A stretch of 64,000 nt of DNA. It comes from Sphingomonas sp. UNC305MFCol5.2 (lineage in GTDB: Bacteria; Pseudomonadota; Alphaproteobacteria; Sphingomonadales; Sphingomonadaceae). The stretch lies in assembly GCF_000712135.1 (NCBI RefSeq), contig NZ_JOOE01000001.1, positions 124,001 through 188,000 on the forward strand. Direction: 5' to 3'. The notes below the pieces were generated by a model that had not been told where the DNA came from, ran no database searches, and saw nothing but the letters and a program-made list of their open reading frames with translations. A program made the translations under genes and the position numbers. This document shows, piece after piece, positions 16,449-26,847 of the stretch. Position 1 is the first letter of the stretch. Every line of letters begins with the position of its first letter.

Positions 16449-19391
16449 ATGAGCGAACTCCCCAAGACCTTCGACCCCGCCGAAATCGAAACCCGCTGGT
16501 ACCAGCATTGGGAGGCAAACGGCCTGTTCGCGCCCGAGCGGCCCGGCGCCGATCCGTGGACGCTCGTCAATCCGCCGCCCAATGTGACCGGCAGCCTGCA
16601 TATCGGCCACGCGCTCGACAACACGCTGCAGGACGTCCTCGTCCGCCACGCGCGGCTGAAGGGCAAGGACGCGCGCTGGGTGGTCGGCACCGATCACGCC
16701 GGCATCGCGACGCAGATGGTGGTGGAGCGGCAGCTCAACCAGAAGCAGCAGAAGCGCACCGATTTCACCCGCGAGGAATTCGTCGCGAAGGTCTGGGAGT
16801 GGAAGGAAGAGAGCGGCGGCGAGATCACGCAGCAGCTCCGCCGGCTCGGCTGCTCGATGGACTGGGCCAATGAGCGCTTCACGATGGACGAGGGCTTTTC
16901 GAAAGCCGTCCTGAAAGTGTTCGTCGAGTTGCACAAGCAGGGGCTGCTCTATCGCGACAAACGTCTGGTGAACTGGGATCCCGGCCTCGGCACGGCGATC
17001 TCGGACCTCGAAGTCGAGACGGTCGAAGTCAAAGGCAATTTCTGGCATCTGCGCTATCCGCTCGAGGATGGCAGCGGCTTCATCCAGGTCGCGACGACGC
17101 GGCCCGAGACGATGCTCGCCGACATGGCGGTGGCGGTGAACGCCAGCGACGAACGCTATACGGCCTTGGTCGGCAAGAAGGTGCGGCTGCCGATTACCGG
17201 GCGGCTGATTCCGATCATTACCGACGACCATGCCGATCCCGAGCTCGGTTCGGGCGCGGTGAAGATCACGCCCGGCCACGATTTCAACGATTTCGAGGTC
17301 GGACGTCGCGCCGGCATCGAAGCGCGCGACATGCTCAACATGCTCGATGCCAAGGCGAACATCACCCAGACCGCCGACGGGCTGATCCCGGCCGACCTGC
17401 TCGGGCTCGACCGGTTCGAGGCGCGGAAACAGGTGGTCGCGCGGCTCAAGGCCGAGGGCTTCCTCGTTCCTTATGTCGACAAGGACGGCGAGGCGCACGA
17501 TTCCGAGCCGCGCACGATCCAGACGCCGTATGGCGACCGCTCGGGCGTGGTGATCGAGCCGTGGCTGACTGACCAATGGTATGTCGACGCCGCGACCTTG
17601 GCCAAGCCGGCGATCGAGGCGGTGCGCTCGGGCGCGACGAAGATCGTGCCGAAGAGCTGGGAGAAGACGTATTTCAACTGGATGGAGAACATCCAGCCGT
17701 GGTGCGTGAGCCGGCAGTTGTGGTGGGGGCATCGGATCCCGGCGTGGTTTGGGCCGAAGCGAGATGAGCACGGGCTGGTCAGCTACATCGACCATCAAAT
17801 CAACGCAGATGGATCACTCACGGAAGCTATCAGCTCTGAAAACGAACCTTTTGTTGCGCTAACGGAAGCCGATGCAATCGCGGCTGCTCAAGCTCACTAT
17901 GGAGACCAATACAAGATCGTAGTCGATGATCGCTTTCCGCGGGCGACGAACGACACGGTTTATATCGTGCAGGACTCCGACGTTCTCGACACCTGGTTCT
18001 CCTCGGCGTTGTGGCCGTTCGCGACCCTTGGATGGCCGGATGTCCAACCCACCCCGTTCGCTTCGAGCGAAGTCGAGAAGCATTTGGCGGGCGATGGACA
18101 GGGTTTCTCGACTTCGCTCGAAACGAACGGGGGGAGGGGTGTCCATAAGCAATTGGGCGGCCGCTACCCCAATGACGTGCTGATCTCGGGCTTCGACATC
18201 CTGTTCTTCTGGGATGCGCGGATGATGATGCAGGGTTTGCACTTCATGAAGGAAGTGCCGTTCAAGACATTGTATCTCCACGGTTTGGTGCGCGCCGCGG
18301 ACGGGCAGAAAATGTCCAAGTCCAAGGGCAACGTCGTCAATCCGCTGGGGCTGATCGACCAATATGGCGCCGATGCGCTGCGCTTCTTCATGGCGGCGAT
18401 GGAGAGCCAGGGACGCGACATCAAGATGGATGAGCGCCGGATCGAAGGCTATCGCAACTTCGCGACCAAGCTGTGGAACGCCGCGCGCTTCTGCCAGTCG
18501 AACGGGATCGGGGCGAGCACCACGATCGAGCCGCCCGCGGCCGAACTGGCGGTCAATCGCTGGATCGTCGCCGAGACCGTCGCGACGGTGCAGGCGCTCG
18601 ACCTCGCGCTCGCCGACCTGCGCTTCGACGAGGCGGCGAACACGATCTACCAATTCACCTGGAGCCGTTTCTGCGACTGGTATCTCGAGCTGATCAAGCC
18701 GGTGATCCAGGGCGAGGGCGGCGTGGCCGCGACGGGCGCCGGGGCAGACGAAACCCGCGCGGTGGCGGGCTGGGTGCTCGATCAGATCCTCGTGATGCTC
18801 CACCCGTTCATGCCCTTCATCACCGAGGAATTGTGGTCGAAGATGGGCGCGCGCGAGCACGAGCTGATCGTCGCGAAATGGCCGATGGCCGACGCGCGGG
18901 CGCTCGATCCCGAGGCCGCGAAGGAGATCGACTGGCTGATCCGGCTGGTGAGCGAGATCCGCGCGGCGCGGACGGAGCTGAATGTGCCGCCGGGGGCGAA
19001 GCTATCGCTTTATCAGGTCGACAAGAACGATGCGGCTGAGGCGCGGTTGATCGGCAACGCGTCCGCGCTGGAGCGCCTGGCCCGAGTGAACATCACACGC
19101 TTGACCGAGCCAATGGAGGGCAAGCCAGAGGCTTCGCTGCAAGTCACCGTCGACGGATTGCTATACGCAATGCCGATTGGCGGAGTGGTAGACCTCGAAG
19201 CCGAGCGCGCACGCCTGACCAAGGCGATCGGCGCGGCCGAGAAGGAGCGCGACGGGCTCGCGGGCCGACTCAACAATCCGAGTTTCGTCGAGCGCGCCAA
19301 GCCCGAGGCAGTCGAGAAGGCGCGGGCCGACCATGCCGAAAAGGCGGCCGAAGCCGAGCGGCTCGCGGCGGCGCTGGCGCGGTTGGGCTAG
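16449..19391 (+). CDS. valS: Valyl-tRNA synthetase
   Basis: This 980-residue class I synthetase charges tRNA-Val. It has HIGH at 51-54, the CP1 editing domain at about 200-340, the [12 protein letters not shown] motif, [19 protein letters not shown] at 621-625, the anticodon-binding domain ([11 protein letters not shown]) and a C-terminal coiled coil ([18 protein letters not shown]). Two oddities are visible. Residues 533-572 are an extra segment encoded by a palindromic repeat inserted in frame between GWPDV and [12 protein letters not shown]. The connector before DVLDTWF is longer than in E. coli and locally less GC-rich (about 17800-17930). Both are in surface-loop positions, so activity is probably kept. 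Confidence 0.97.
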   Translation: MSELPKTFDPAEIETRWYQHWEANGLFAPERPGADPWTLVNPPPNVTGSLHIGHALDNTLQDVLVRHARLKGKDARWVVGTDHAGIATQMVVERQLNQKQQKRTDFTREEFVAKVWEWKEESGGEITQQLRRLGCSMDWANERFTMDEGFSKAVLKVFVELHKQGLLYRDKRLVNWDPGLGTAISDLEVETVEVKGNFWHLRYPLEDGSGFIQVATTRPETMLADMAVAVNASDERYTALVGKKVRLPITGRLIPIITDDHADPELGSGAVKITPGHDFNDFEVGRRAGIEARDMLNMLDAKANITQTADGLIPADLLGLDRFEARKQVVARLKAEGFLVPYVDKDGEAHDSEPRTIQTPYGDRSGVVIEPWLTDQWYVDAATLAKPAIEAVRSGATKIVPKSWEKTYFNWMENIQPWCVSRQLWWGHRIPAWFGPKRDEHGLVSYIDHQINADGSLTEAISSENEPFVALTEADAIAAAQAHYGDQYKIVVDDRFPRATNDTVYIVQDSDVLDTWFSSALWPFATLGWPDVQPTPFASSEVEKHLAGDGQGFSTSLETNGGRGVHKQLGGRYPNDVLISGFDILFFWDARMMMQGLHFMKEVPFKTLYLHGLVRAADGQKMSKSKGNVVNPLGLIDQYGADALRFFMAAMESQGRDIKMDERRIEGYRNFATKLWNAARFCQSNGIGASTTIEPPAAELAVNRWIVAETVATVQALDLALADLRFDEAANTIYQFTWSRFCDWYLELIKPVIQGEGGVAATGAGADETRAVAGWVLDQILVMLHPFMPFITEELWSKMGAREHELIVAKWPMADARALDPEAAKEIDWLIRLVSEIRAARTELNVPPGAKLSLYQVDKNDAAEARLIGNASALERLARVNITRLTEPMEGKPEASLQVTVDGLLYAMPIGGVVDLEAERARLTKAIGAAEKERDGLAGRLNNPSFVERAKPEAVEKARADHAEKAAEAERLAAALARLG
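18052..18132. repeat. Palindromic repeat inserted in frame within valS
   Basis: Arms at 18052-18081 and 18103-18132 are reverse complements at 28 of 30 positions (core TTCGAGCGAAGTCGAGAA). The element resembles sphingomonad intergenic repeats. Here it lies inside an essential gene and is translated as about 40 extra residues. Confidence 0.8.
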
Positions 19392-19395
19392 GATC

Positions 19396-19538
19396 GCTCC
19401 CCTCCCTGGAAGGGAGGGGCTGGGGGTGGGTGCGACCGAAGGGAGCCTTTCCACGGCTGCCGCATTGAGCGTCGAACGGGGCATCGAGCCCCGTCCGGCG
19501 CAACCCACCCCTTGCCCCTCCCTTGAAAGGGAGGGGTG
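19396..19538. repeat. Imperfect inverted repeat (CTCCC/GGGAG family) between valS and MATE gene
   Basis: Blocks at about 19396-19434 and 19499-19538 are imperfect reverse complements, and each contains its own CCTCCC-GGGAGG hairpin. It fills most of the 164-bp gap. Confidence 0.7.
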
Positions 19539-19555
19539 AAGAAAAAGGACAACCC

Positions 19556-20998
19556 ATGGCGGGTGGAGCTCCCCAACGCCGCGATCTCACCAAGGGCCAT
19601 ATCGGCCGGACGCTGATGCTGTTCGCGCTGCCGACGCTCGGCTCGAACATCCTCCAGTCGCTGAACGGCTCGATCAACGCGGTGTGGGTGGGGCGCTTCC
19701 TCGGCGAGAGCGCGCTGGCGGCGACGTCCAATGCCAACATCATCATGTTCCTGACCTTCGGCGCCGTGTTCGGCTTCGGCATGGCGGCGACGGTGATGAT
19801 CGGGCAGGCGATCGGCCGGCACGACCTCGATGCCGCGCGGCGGGCGTTCGGATCGGCGGTGGGGCTCGTGCTGGGCGGGGCATTGATCATGGCGATACTG
19901 GGCTGGCTGTTCGCGCCCGACATCCTGAAGCTGCTCGCCACGCCGGGCGACGCGATGCCGCTGGCGCTCGCCTATCTGCGGGTGATCTTTCTCGGCATCC
20001 CCGCATCGATGCTGCTCGTGCTGCTGATGATGGGGCTGCGCGGATCGGGCGACGCCATGACGCCATTCTGGTTCATGATCCTGAGCGTGTTGCTCGATGC
20101 GGGGCTCAACCCGGTGTTCATTCTCGGCCTCGGCCCGGTGCCGCGGATGGGGATCGCGGGGGCGGCGACCGCGACCTTGATCGCCAACCATGTCGCGGCG
20201 ATAGGGCTGCTCGCGACGCTCTACATTCGCGACCTGCCGATCCGGCTGCGCGGGCGCGAGTTCCGCTATCTGCTACCCGAGCGCGATTTGATGCGGACGA
20301 TCGTCGCCAAGGGGCTGCCGATGGGTGCGCAGATGCTGGTGATGTCGCTGGGCGGGCTCACCATGATCGGGCTGGTCAACCGGCTCGGAGTCGATACCGC
20401 TGCGGCATATGGCGTCTCGCAGCAGCTCTGGACCTATATCCAGATGCCCGCGATGGCGATCGGCGCGGCGGTCAGCGCGATGGCGGCGCAGAATATCGGT
20501 GCCGGCGCGTGGGACCGGGTCAACGGGATCACGCGTGCCGGCCTGCTCTGGAACTGCGTGATCACGGGCGCGATGGTGGGTGTCGTCCTGCTGTTCGACC
20601 GGCCGGTGATGGCGCTGTTCCTCGGCGGCGAGAGCCCCGCCATCCCGATCGCGCGGCACATCCAGCTGATCGCGAGCTGGAATTTCGTGCTGTTCGGCAT
20701 GACCATGGTGATCTTCGCGACGGTGCGCGCGAACGGCGCGGTGTGGGCGCCTTTGATCGCGCTGATCGTCGCGCTGTACCCGATCCGCATCGGCTTCGCG
20801 CTCGGGCTGGAGCCGCTGCTCGGCGGTGATGCTCTGTGGTGGAGCTTCCCGGTAGGATCGGCAGCGGCGCTGGGACTTGCGGCGGCCTATTTCCGATGGG
20901 GAGACTGGCGCAAGGGCGCGATGATCCGCCCGCGCGAGGCCGAGGAGCAGGCGCTCGCCACCACCGAGCCCGCCGGACGCTTGCAACCCACCGGCTGA
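19556..20998 (+). CDS. MATE-family multidrug efflux transporter
   Basis: This 480-residue inner-membrane protein has about twelve hydrophobic segments in two related halves, the hallmark of MATE (NorM/DinF-type) cation-coupled drug exporters. Typical sequences include LPTLGSNILQSLNGSINAVW near the N-terminus and MAIGAAVSAMAAQNIGAG in the second half. The start at 19556 has AAGGA nearby. The tail after residue 460 is short and cytoplasmic. The substrate is unknown. hemB follows 18 bases downstream and may be cotranscribed. Confidence 0.93.
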   Translation: MAGGAPQRRDLTKGHIGRTLMLFALPTLGSNILQSLNGSINAVWVGRFLGESALAATSNANIIMFLTFGAVFGFGMAATVMIGQAIGRHDLDAARRAFGSAVGLVLGGALIMAILGWLFAPDILKLLATPGDAMPLALAYLRVIFLGIPASMLLVLLMMGLRGSGDAMTPFWFMILSVLLDAGLNPVFILGLGPVPRMGIAGAATATLIANHVAAIGLLATLYIRDLPIRLRGREFRYLLPERDLMRTIVAKGLPMGAQMLVMSLGGLTMIGLVNRLGVDTAAAYGVSQQLWTYIQMPAMAIGAAVSAMAAQNIGAGAWDRVNGITRAGLLWNCVITGAMVGVVLLFDRPVMALFLGGESPAIPIARHIQLIASWNFVLFGMTMVIFATVRANGAVWAPLIALIVALYPIRIGFALGLEPLLGGDALWWSFPVGSAAALGLAAAYFRWGDWRKGAMIRPREAEEQALATTEPAGRLQPTG

Positions 20999-22532
<1,534 letters not shown>

Positions 22533-22536
<4 letters not shown>

Positions 22537-23072
22537 TCGAGACCGAACGCCTTATCCTGCGCGGTTGGCGCGATTCCGATCGCGAGCCCTTTCATGCCAT
22601 GGGGCAGGACGAGCGAGTCATGGCTACGCTCGGCCCATTGCTGTGGCGCGACGAGACCGATGCGCTGATCGATCGGATGCAGGCGATCCTCGACACGAAC
22701 GGCTTCACCTTCTGGGCGATCGAACGGCGCGCAGATGGCGCGTTCCTGGGCTTTTGCGGGCTCAAGCCCGGCGCCGAGGACACGCCGATCGAAGGCGAGA
22801 TCGAGATCGGCTGGCGGCTGGCGCGCGAATATTGGGGGCAGGGCTATGCCCGCGAAGCGGCGCAGGCGAGCCTCGATTGGGGCTGGGCAAATCTGGACGT
22901 ACCGACGATCGCTGCGATCACCACGGTCGAGAATGTCCGCAGCTGGGGGCTGATGGAGCGGCTCGGCATGGTCCGCGCGCCGCAGGACGATTTCGACCAT
23001 CCGCGCGCGATCGAGCGGTTGCGGCCGCACGTCACCTATCGCATCGCGCGGCCCGCGGTTAATCCCGTCTAA
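22533..23072 (+). CDS. GNAT-family N-acetyltransferase (RimJ/RimL type), copy 2
   Basis: This 179-residue paralogue of the preceding gene starts at an ATG that overlaps its stop (ATGA). It has the same IETERLILRGWRDSD opening, REYWGQGYAREAAQASLDWG acetyl-CoA segment and VRSWGLMERLGMV ending. The two genes probably arose by tandem duplication and diverged in the acceptor-binding middle region. They are translationally coupled and form an operon tail behind hemB. Confidence 0.9.
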
Positions 23073-23112
23073 ATCGGAGGCGGTGCAGGCGGTTCGCAGG
23101 GGAGAGAATTGC

Positions 23113-25347
23113 ATGGCGGACGCGGTTGAGCAGGCGATTGCGCCACGGACTCGGTTCCGCTGGCTCTTCGTCGTCGCCATCCTCGCCGGATCGTTCCTGC
23201 TCTTCCTGGTCCAGCCGATGGTCGCGCGGATGGCGCTGCCGCGCCTCGGCGGCGCACCGGCGGTGTGGAACAGCGCGATGCTGGTCTATCAGGCGCTCCT
23301 GCTCGGCGGCTATGCCTATGCGCATTGGTTGGGGCGAGTGCCGGTGCGGATGCAGGCCAGCATCCATCTCGCGGTGCTCGCCGCCGCGGCCTTGTGGTTG
23401 CCGATCGGGCTGACCGCGATGGAGCTGCCCGCCGATGCCGAGCCGGCGTTTTGGGTGCCTTGGCTGTTCGGCGCGTCGATCGGTCCCTTGTTCTTCGCGA
23501 TCTCGGCGCAGGCGCCCTTGCTCCAGCGCTGGTACAGCGTCGCGAGCGGCGGGCGCGACCCCTATGCCCTGTATGCCGCCTCCAATATCGGCAGCTTTGG
23601 CGGGCTGATCGCCTATCCGCTGATCGTCGAGCCGGGCCTGGCGCTCAAGGGACAGAGCCTGCTCTGGACGATCGGCTATGCTCTGGTGTTCGTACTCGTC
23701 GCCGGCTGCGCGACATTGCTGCCCCGGAAAGCCCCGCAGGAGCCGCATGTCGCGCACCATAGCCCGCCCGCGGGCGGGCTGCGCGTGCTCCACTGGATCA
23801 TCCTCGCCTTCGTCCCTTCGGGGCTGATGCTCGCGACGACCACCTTCCTGACCACCGACATCGTCGCGATGCCGATGCTCTGGGTGCTGCCGCTGGGGCT
23901 CTATCTGCTGAGCTTTTCGGTGGCGTTCCGGGAGGGTGATATCATTCCCGACCTGCTCGCCAAATTCGCGCCCCTGATCGTGCTGCTGTTCGGCGCGACG
24001 CTGATCGCAGGGCACCAGAAGCTCGCTTATCTAAACGCGCTGATCGGGCTCGTCCTGCTGTTCGTGGTAGCGGTGGCACTGCATTCGTGCATGTATCGGC
24101 TGCGTCCGGCGGCCGATCGGCTGACCGGCTTTTATCTGGCGATGTCGGTCGGCGGCGCGCTGGGCGGGGTCTTTTCCGGGTTGATCGCGCCGGTGCTGTT
24201 CGACTGGACCTATGAATATCCGCTGCTGATCCTCGCCGCTGGCGCGCTGATGCCGCAGACCTTCCTGTTCTCCGCGCTCGCCCGGCTGTGGCAGGGCGAG
24301 GGTCTGTGGATCAAGATCCTCATGGCTGTATTCCTCGTGGCGATCTTCGTCGGGATCGGCCTCGCCAACCCTGGCGGCGTGCTCGGCGAGCTGCACGAGC
24401 AGATCGCCTTCCTCGCAGTTGCGACGGTGGGCCTGATCGCGACCGGCAGGCGCGTCCCCTATCTCGTCGCGCTCGCGGGCGGGTTGTTCCTGTTCGGCGG
24501 GTATCGCGCGATCGACATTTCGCTAAGTGGCGACCGCACGCGCAGCTATTTCGGCGTCTACACGGTAAGCGAGCAGCCCCAAGAGCGGCGGCTCGCGCAC
24601 GGCACGACGCTGCACGGCATTCAGCTGAAGGGGGCGCGCTCGCGATTGCCGACGACCTATTATGTGCCCGGATCGGGTGTCGGCCGCGCCATGCTGGCGG
24701 CGCCGGCGCTGTTCGGGCCAGCCGCGCGGATCGGCGTCGTCGGGCTCGGAACCGGCACGCTCGCTTGCTATGCGCAGCCGGGGCAGCAGTGGCGCTTTTA
24801 CGAGATCGATCCCGAAGTGGTCGATTTGTCGCGCGATTCGGGCAGGTTCACCTTCCTCCGGCAATGCGCGCCCCAGGCCCAGATCGCCGTGGGCGATGCA
24901 CGCATCCGCCTCACCGAGACCGCGCCGGCGAGCCTCGATCTGCTCGCGCTCGACGCCTTCTCGTCGGATGCAGTGCCGATGCATCTGATGACCACCGAAG
25001 CGTTTGGGACCTATGCGCGTGCGCTCGCGCCCAACGGGCTGTTGCTGGTCCATATCTCCAACCGGTTCCTCGCGCTGGCGCCTGTCGTCGCGGGTGCGGC
25101 CGCGCACGGGGGCTGGCATGCCGCGCGGCTCGTCTATCAGCCGAGCGCGCTCGAGGCGCGCGACGAAGCGAGCATTTCGGACTGGATCGCGCTCTCGCGC
25201 GATGCGGGCACGCTGGCGCGGCTGACGGCAAATGATCCGCAATGGTTTCCACTGGCGACCAGGCCCGGCTTCACGCCCTGGACGGACGATTATGCTTCGG
25301 TGGTGCCGGTGATGCGCGCGTTCAATCCTTCGCTGGCGAACGACTAG
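23113..25347 (+). CDS. Fused MFS-like membrane / spermidine-synthase-like protein
   Basis: The product has 744 residues, with the start at 23113 preceded by GGGGAG. Residues 20-490 contain about a dozen transmembrane helices (LFVVAILAGSFLLFLVQPMV and ARMALPRLGGAPAVWN). Residues 510-740 are a soluble aminopropyltransferase-like Rossmann domain (VVGLGTGTLACYA, YEIDPEVVDL, LDAFSSDAVPMHLMT). Such fused spermidine-synthase-like transporters are widespread, but neither polyamine synthesis nor transport has been firmly shown for them. Its stop overlaps the stop of the convergent lipoprotein gene in CTAG. Confidence 0.88.
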   Translation: MADAVEQAIAPRTRFRWLFVVAILAGSFLLFLVQPMVARMALPRLGGAPAVWNSAMLVYQALLLGGYAYAHWLGRVPVRMQASIHLAVLAAAALWLPIGLTAMELPADAEPAFWVPWLFGASIGPLFFAISAQAPLLQRWYSVASGGRDPYALYAASNIGSFGGLIAYPLIVEPGLALKGQSLLWTIGYALVFVLVAGCATLLPRKAPQEPHVAHHSPPAGGLRVLHWIILAFVPSGLMLATTTFLTTDIVAMPMLWVLPLGLYLLSFSVAFREGDIIPDLLAKFAPLIVLLFGATLIAGHQKLAYLNALIGLVLLFVVAVALHSCMYRLRPAADRLTGFYLAMSVGGALGGVFSGLIAPVLFDWTYEYPLLILAAGALMPQTFLFSALARLWQGEGLWIKILMAVFLVAIFVGIGLANPGGVLGELHEQIAFLAVATVGLIATGRRVPYLVALAGGLFLFGGYRAIDISLSGDRTRSYFGVYTVSEQPQERRLAHGTTLHGIQLKGARSRLPTTYYVPGSGVGRAMLAAPALFGPAARIGVVGLGTGTLACYAQPGQQWRFYEIDPEVVDLSRDSGRFTFLRQCAPQAQIAVGDARIRLTETAPASLDLLALDAFSSDAVPMHLMTTEAFGTYARALAPNGLLLVHISNRFLALAPVVAGAAAHGGWHAARLVYQPSALEARDEASISDWIALSRDAGTLARLTANDPQWFPLATRPGFTPWTDDYASVVPVMRAFNPSLAND

Positions 25348-25835
25348 GCGCCGGCGAGCGCGGCCTCGATCGTCTTGATCCGGTCGCCCTGCGCGGTTGT
25401 CATTGCGTCGGCGGCGGTGATCGCCGAATCGAGCGCGGGATAAGGCGGCTGCCCCGCTTTGCCGCGTTCGATCGCGATAGCCTCCAGATCGGACAATGCG
25501 ATCAGCAGCGGCGCGCGCAGCGATTCGAGCGTGCTGAGCGCCGTCTGCGCGTCGAGCCAGGCGTCGGAGCCTTCGGGAACCCCGCGCGCCACCGCCACCT
25601 TCACCTCGGCCTCCTGCGCAGCGGCGGCGAATTGCCGGTTTCCCGTCGTCAACGACGCCGTGAACTCGGCAATTCGCGCGTCGAGCGCCGCATCCGGCGT
25701 CGCGACCTGCGCCGGGCGCTCGGGCTCGGCGAGGCTCTGGCTCTCGATCGGCCGCGGCAGCAGCGAAGGATAGGCGTCGGGGCTCTGGGTGCAGCCCGCT
25801 AGGGCAATCACGGCGAACAAGGGCAGGCTGCGCAT
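25344..25835 (-). CDS. Putative lipoprotein, 163 aa
   Basis: This 163-residue protein has a lipoprotein signal: the hydrophobic LPLFAVIALAGC places the lipobox cysteine at residue 15. The mature part is alanine-rich and largely helical (ALDARIAEFTASLTTGNRQF, then AALDSAIT-like segments), without recognised catalytic residues. It is probably anchored in the outer or inner membrane facing the periplasm. It converges tail-to-tail with the MFS/spermidine-synthase-like gene with a four-base stop overlap. Function unknown. Confidence 0.75.
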   Translation of the reverse strand: MRSLPLFAVIALAGCTQSPDAYPSLLPRPIESQSLAEPERPAQVATPDAALDARIAEFTASLTTGNRQFAAAAQEAEVKVAVARGVPEGSDAWLDAQTALSTLESLRAPLLIALSDLEAIAIERGKAGQPPYPALDSAITAADAMTTAQGDRIKTIEAALAGA

Positions 25836-25875
25836 GGTCGTGCTCTATGCTTGTGGAAAACCGCACGCAACGGGC

Positions 25876-25904
25876 TTGCGTTCCTCGAAAGTCGCTTCTA
25901 TCAG
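25876..25904 (+). promoter_or_regulatory. Candidate promoter for tRNA-Arg
   Basis: TTGCGT (25876-25881), a 17-base spacer and TATCAG (25899-25904) place the predicted start about 8 bases before the tRNA. Confidence 0.45.
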
Positions 25905-25918
25905 CACGCCTCCAATGC

Positions 25919-25995
25919 GCGCCCGTAGCTCAGCTGGATAGAGCATCAGACTACGAATCTGAGGGTCGGACGTTCGAATCGTTCCGGGCGCGCCA
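25919..25995 (+). tRNA. tRNA-Arg (ACG)
   Basis: This 77-base gene has an encoded CCA. The acceptor stem GCGCCCG pairs with CGGGCGC, and the discriminator is G. The D-arm is AGCTCAGCTGGATAGAGC, the anticodon stem-loop CAGA-CTACGAA-TCTG gives ACG (wobble inosine expected), and the T-loop is GTTCGAATC. Confidence 0.97.
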
Positions 25996-25997
25996 TT

Positions 25998-26034
25998 AAA
26001 AGCCCCGGCAAGCCAGAAGCTTGCCGGGGCTTTT
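25998..26034 (+). terminator. Rho-independent terminator after tRNA-Arg
   Basis: A near-perfect hairpin (AAAAGCCCCGGCAAGC paired with GCTTGCCGGGGCTTTT, 5-base loop) begins three bases after the tRNA CCA end. Confidence 0.9.
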
Positions 26035-26108
26035 ATGTTTCCGGCTGCCGCGCATGGGGATAGGATCGCCGGGAGGCCGTTATCGGCCTTTGCGGCGATC
26101 GGGGCGAC

Positions 26109-26807
26109 ATGAACATTTTCGGATTCAGGCGCGGATTGTGCGATTGCTGCGCGGCGATCGCGGCGGTGTCCTGCATGGGCCAGCTGGCGCAGGCGCAAGA
26201 GGTGCCGCGCGCGGCCGACGCGCCTGCCACTGCGTCACCGGCAGGCGAATATGTGCTCTCGCAGATGGAGCTCGTCGCGGGGATTCGTCTCGATGAAGAC
26301 GGCACCTTCCTGTACGGCCTGACGGTCGGGGCGCTGGACGAGCGCGCGCAGGGGCGGTGGAAGGCTGCCGGCAACCGCATCACACTGACCAGCGAACCAC
26401 GCCCGGTGGCGCCGACGATCACCCCGGCAAAGATCGAGGCGGCACCCGGCAAGCCTTTCGCGATACGCGTGCTGGCGCCGAACGGCCACGACGTGGCGGG
26501 CGTGGATCTCAGGATCGAATTCGACAGCGGCGAACCGCTCGATTCCTATCTGGCGGGGGAGCCGTGGACGCTTCCGGACGGGGAGCGGCGCGTTCCACGC
26601 TTCGTCACGTTCAGCTGGGCGTCCTATCGCCTGCAATCCGGCCGCCTGCCGCTCGATGCCAAAGCGGGAAGCGTGGCCAACTTCACGCTGACTCCCAACG
26701 ATTTCGGCGTGATCGACCTAAGCGACACACCCGCCGAGATCGTTGGGGACTCGCTGATACTCCATCGTGCCGAGGGTGAGATGCGGTTCAAGCGGACTGC
26801 GCGCTGA
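26109..26807 (+). CDS. Secreted hypothetical protein, 232 aa
   Basis: This 232-residue protein has an N-terminal export signal (residues about 1-30, CCAAIAAVSCMGQLAQAQ). The mature region looks beta-rich: a short domain GEYVLSQMELVAGIRLDEDG, then FLYGLTVGALDERAQGRWKA, reminiscent of lipocalin-like or META-like beta sheets, and a second part IRVLAPNGHDVAGVDLRIEF. No catalytic motif is recognised. It lies alone between the tRNA-Arg terminator and the convergent pectate lyase. Function unknown. Confidence 0.75.
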   Translation: MNIFGFRRGLCDCCAAIAAVSCMGQLAQAQEVPRAADAPATASPAGEYVLSQMELVAGIRLDEDGTFLYGLTVGALDERAQGRWKAAGNRITLTSEPRPVAPTITPAKIEAAPGKPFAIRVLAPNGHDVAGVDLRIEFDSGEPLDSYLAGEPWTLPDGERRVPRFVTFSWASYRLQSGRLPLDAKAGSVANFTLTPNDFGVIDLSDTPAEIVGDSLILHRAEGEMRFKRTAR

Positions 26808-26847
26808 AGCGGCGCAGATTCGCCCCGGCAGGGCGGACAGATGCGCG

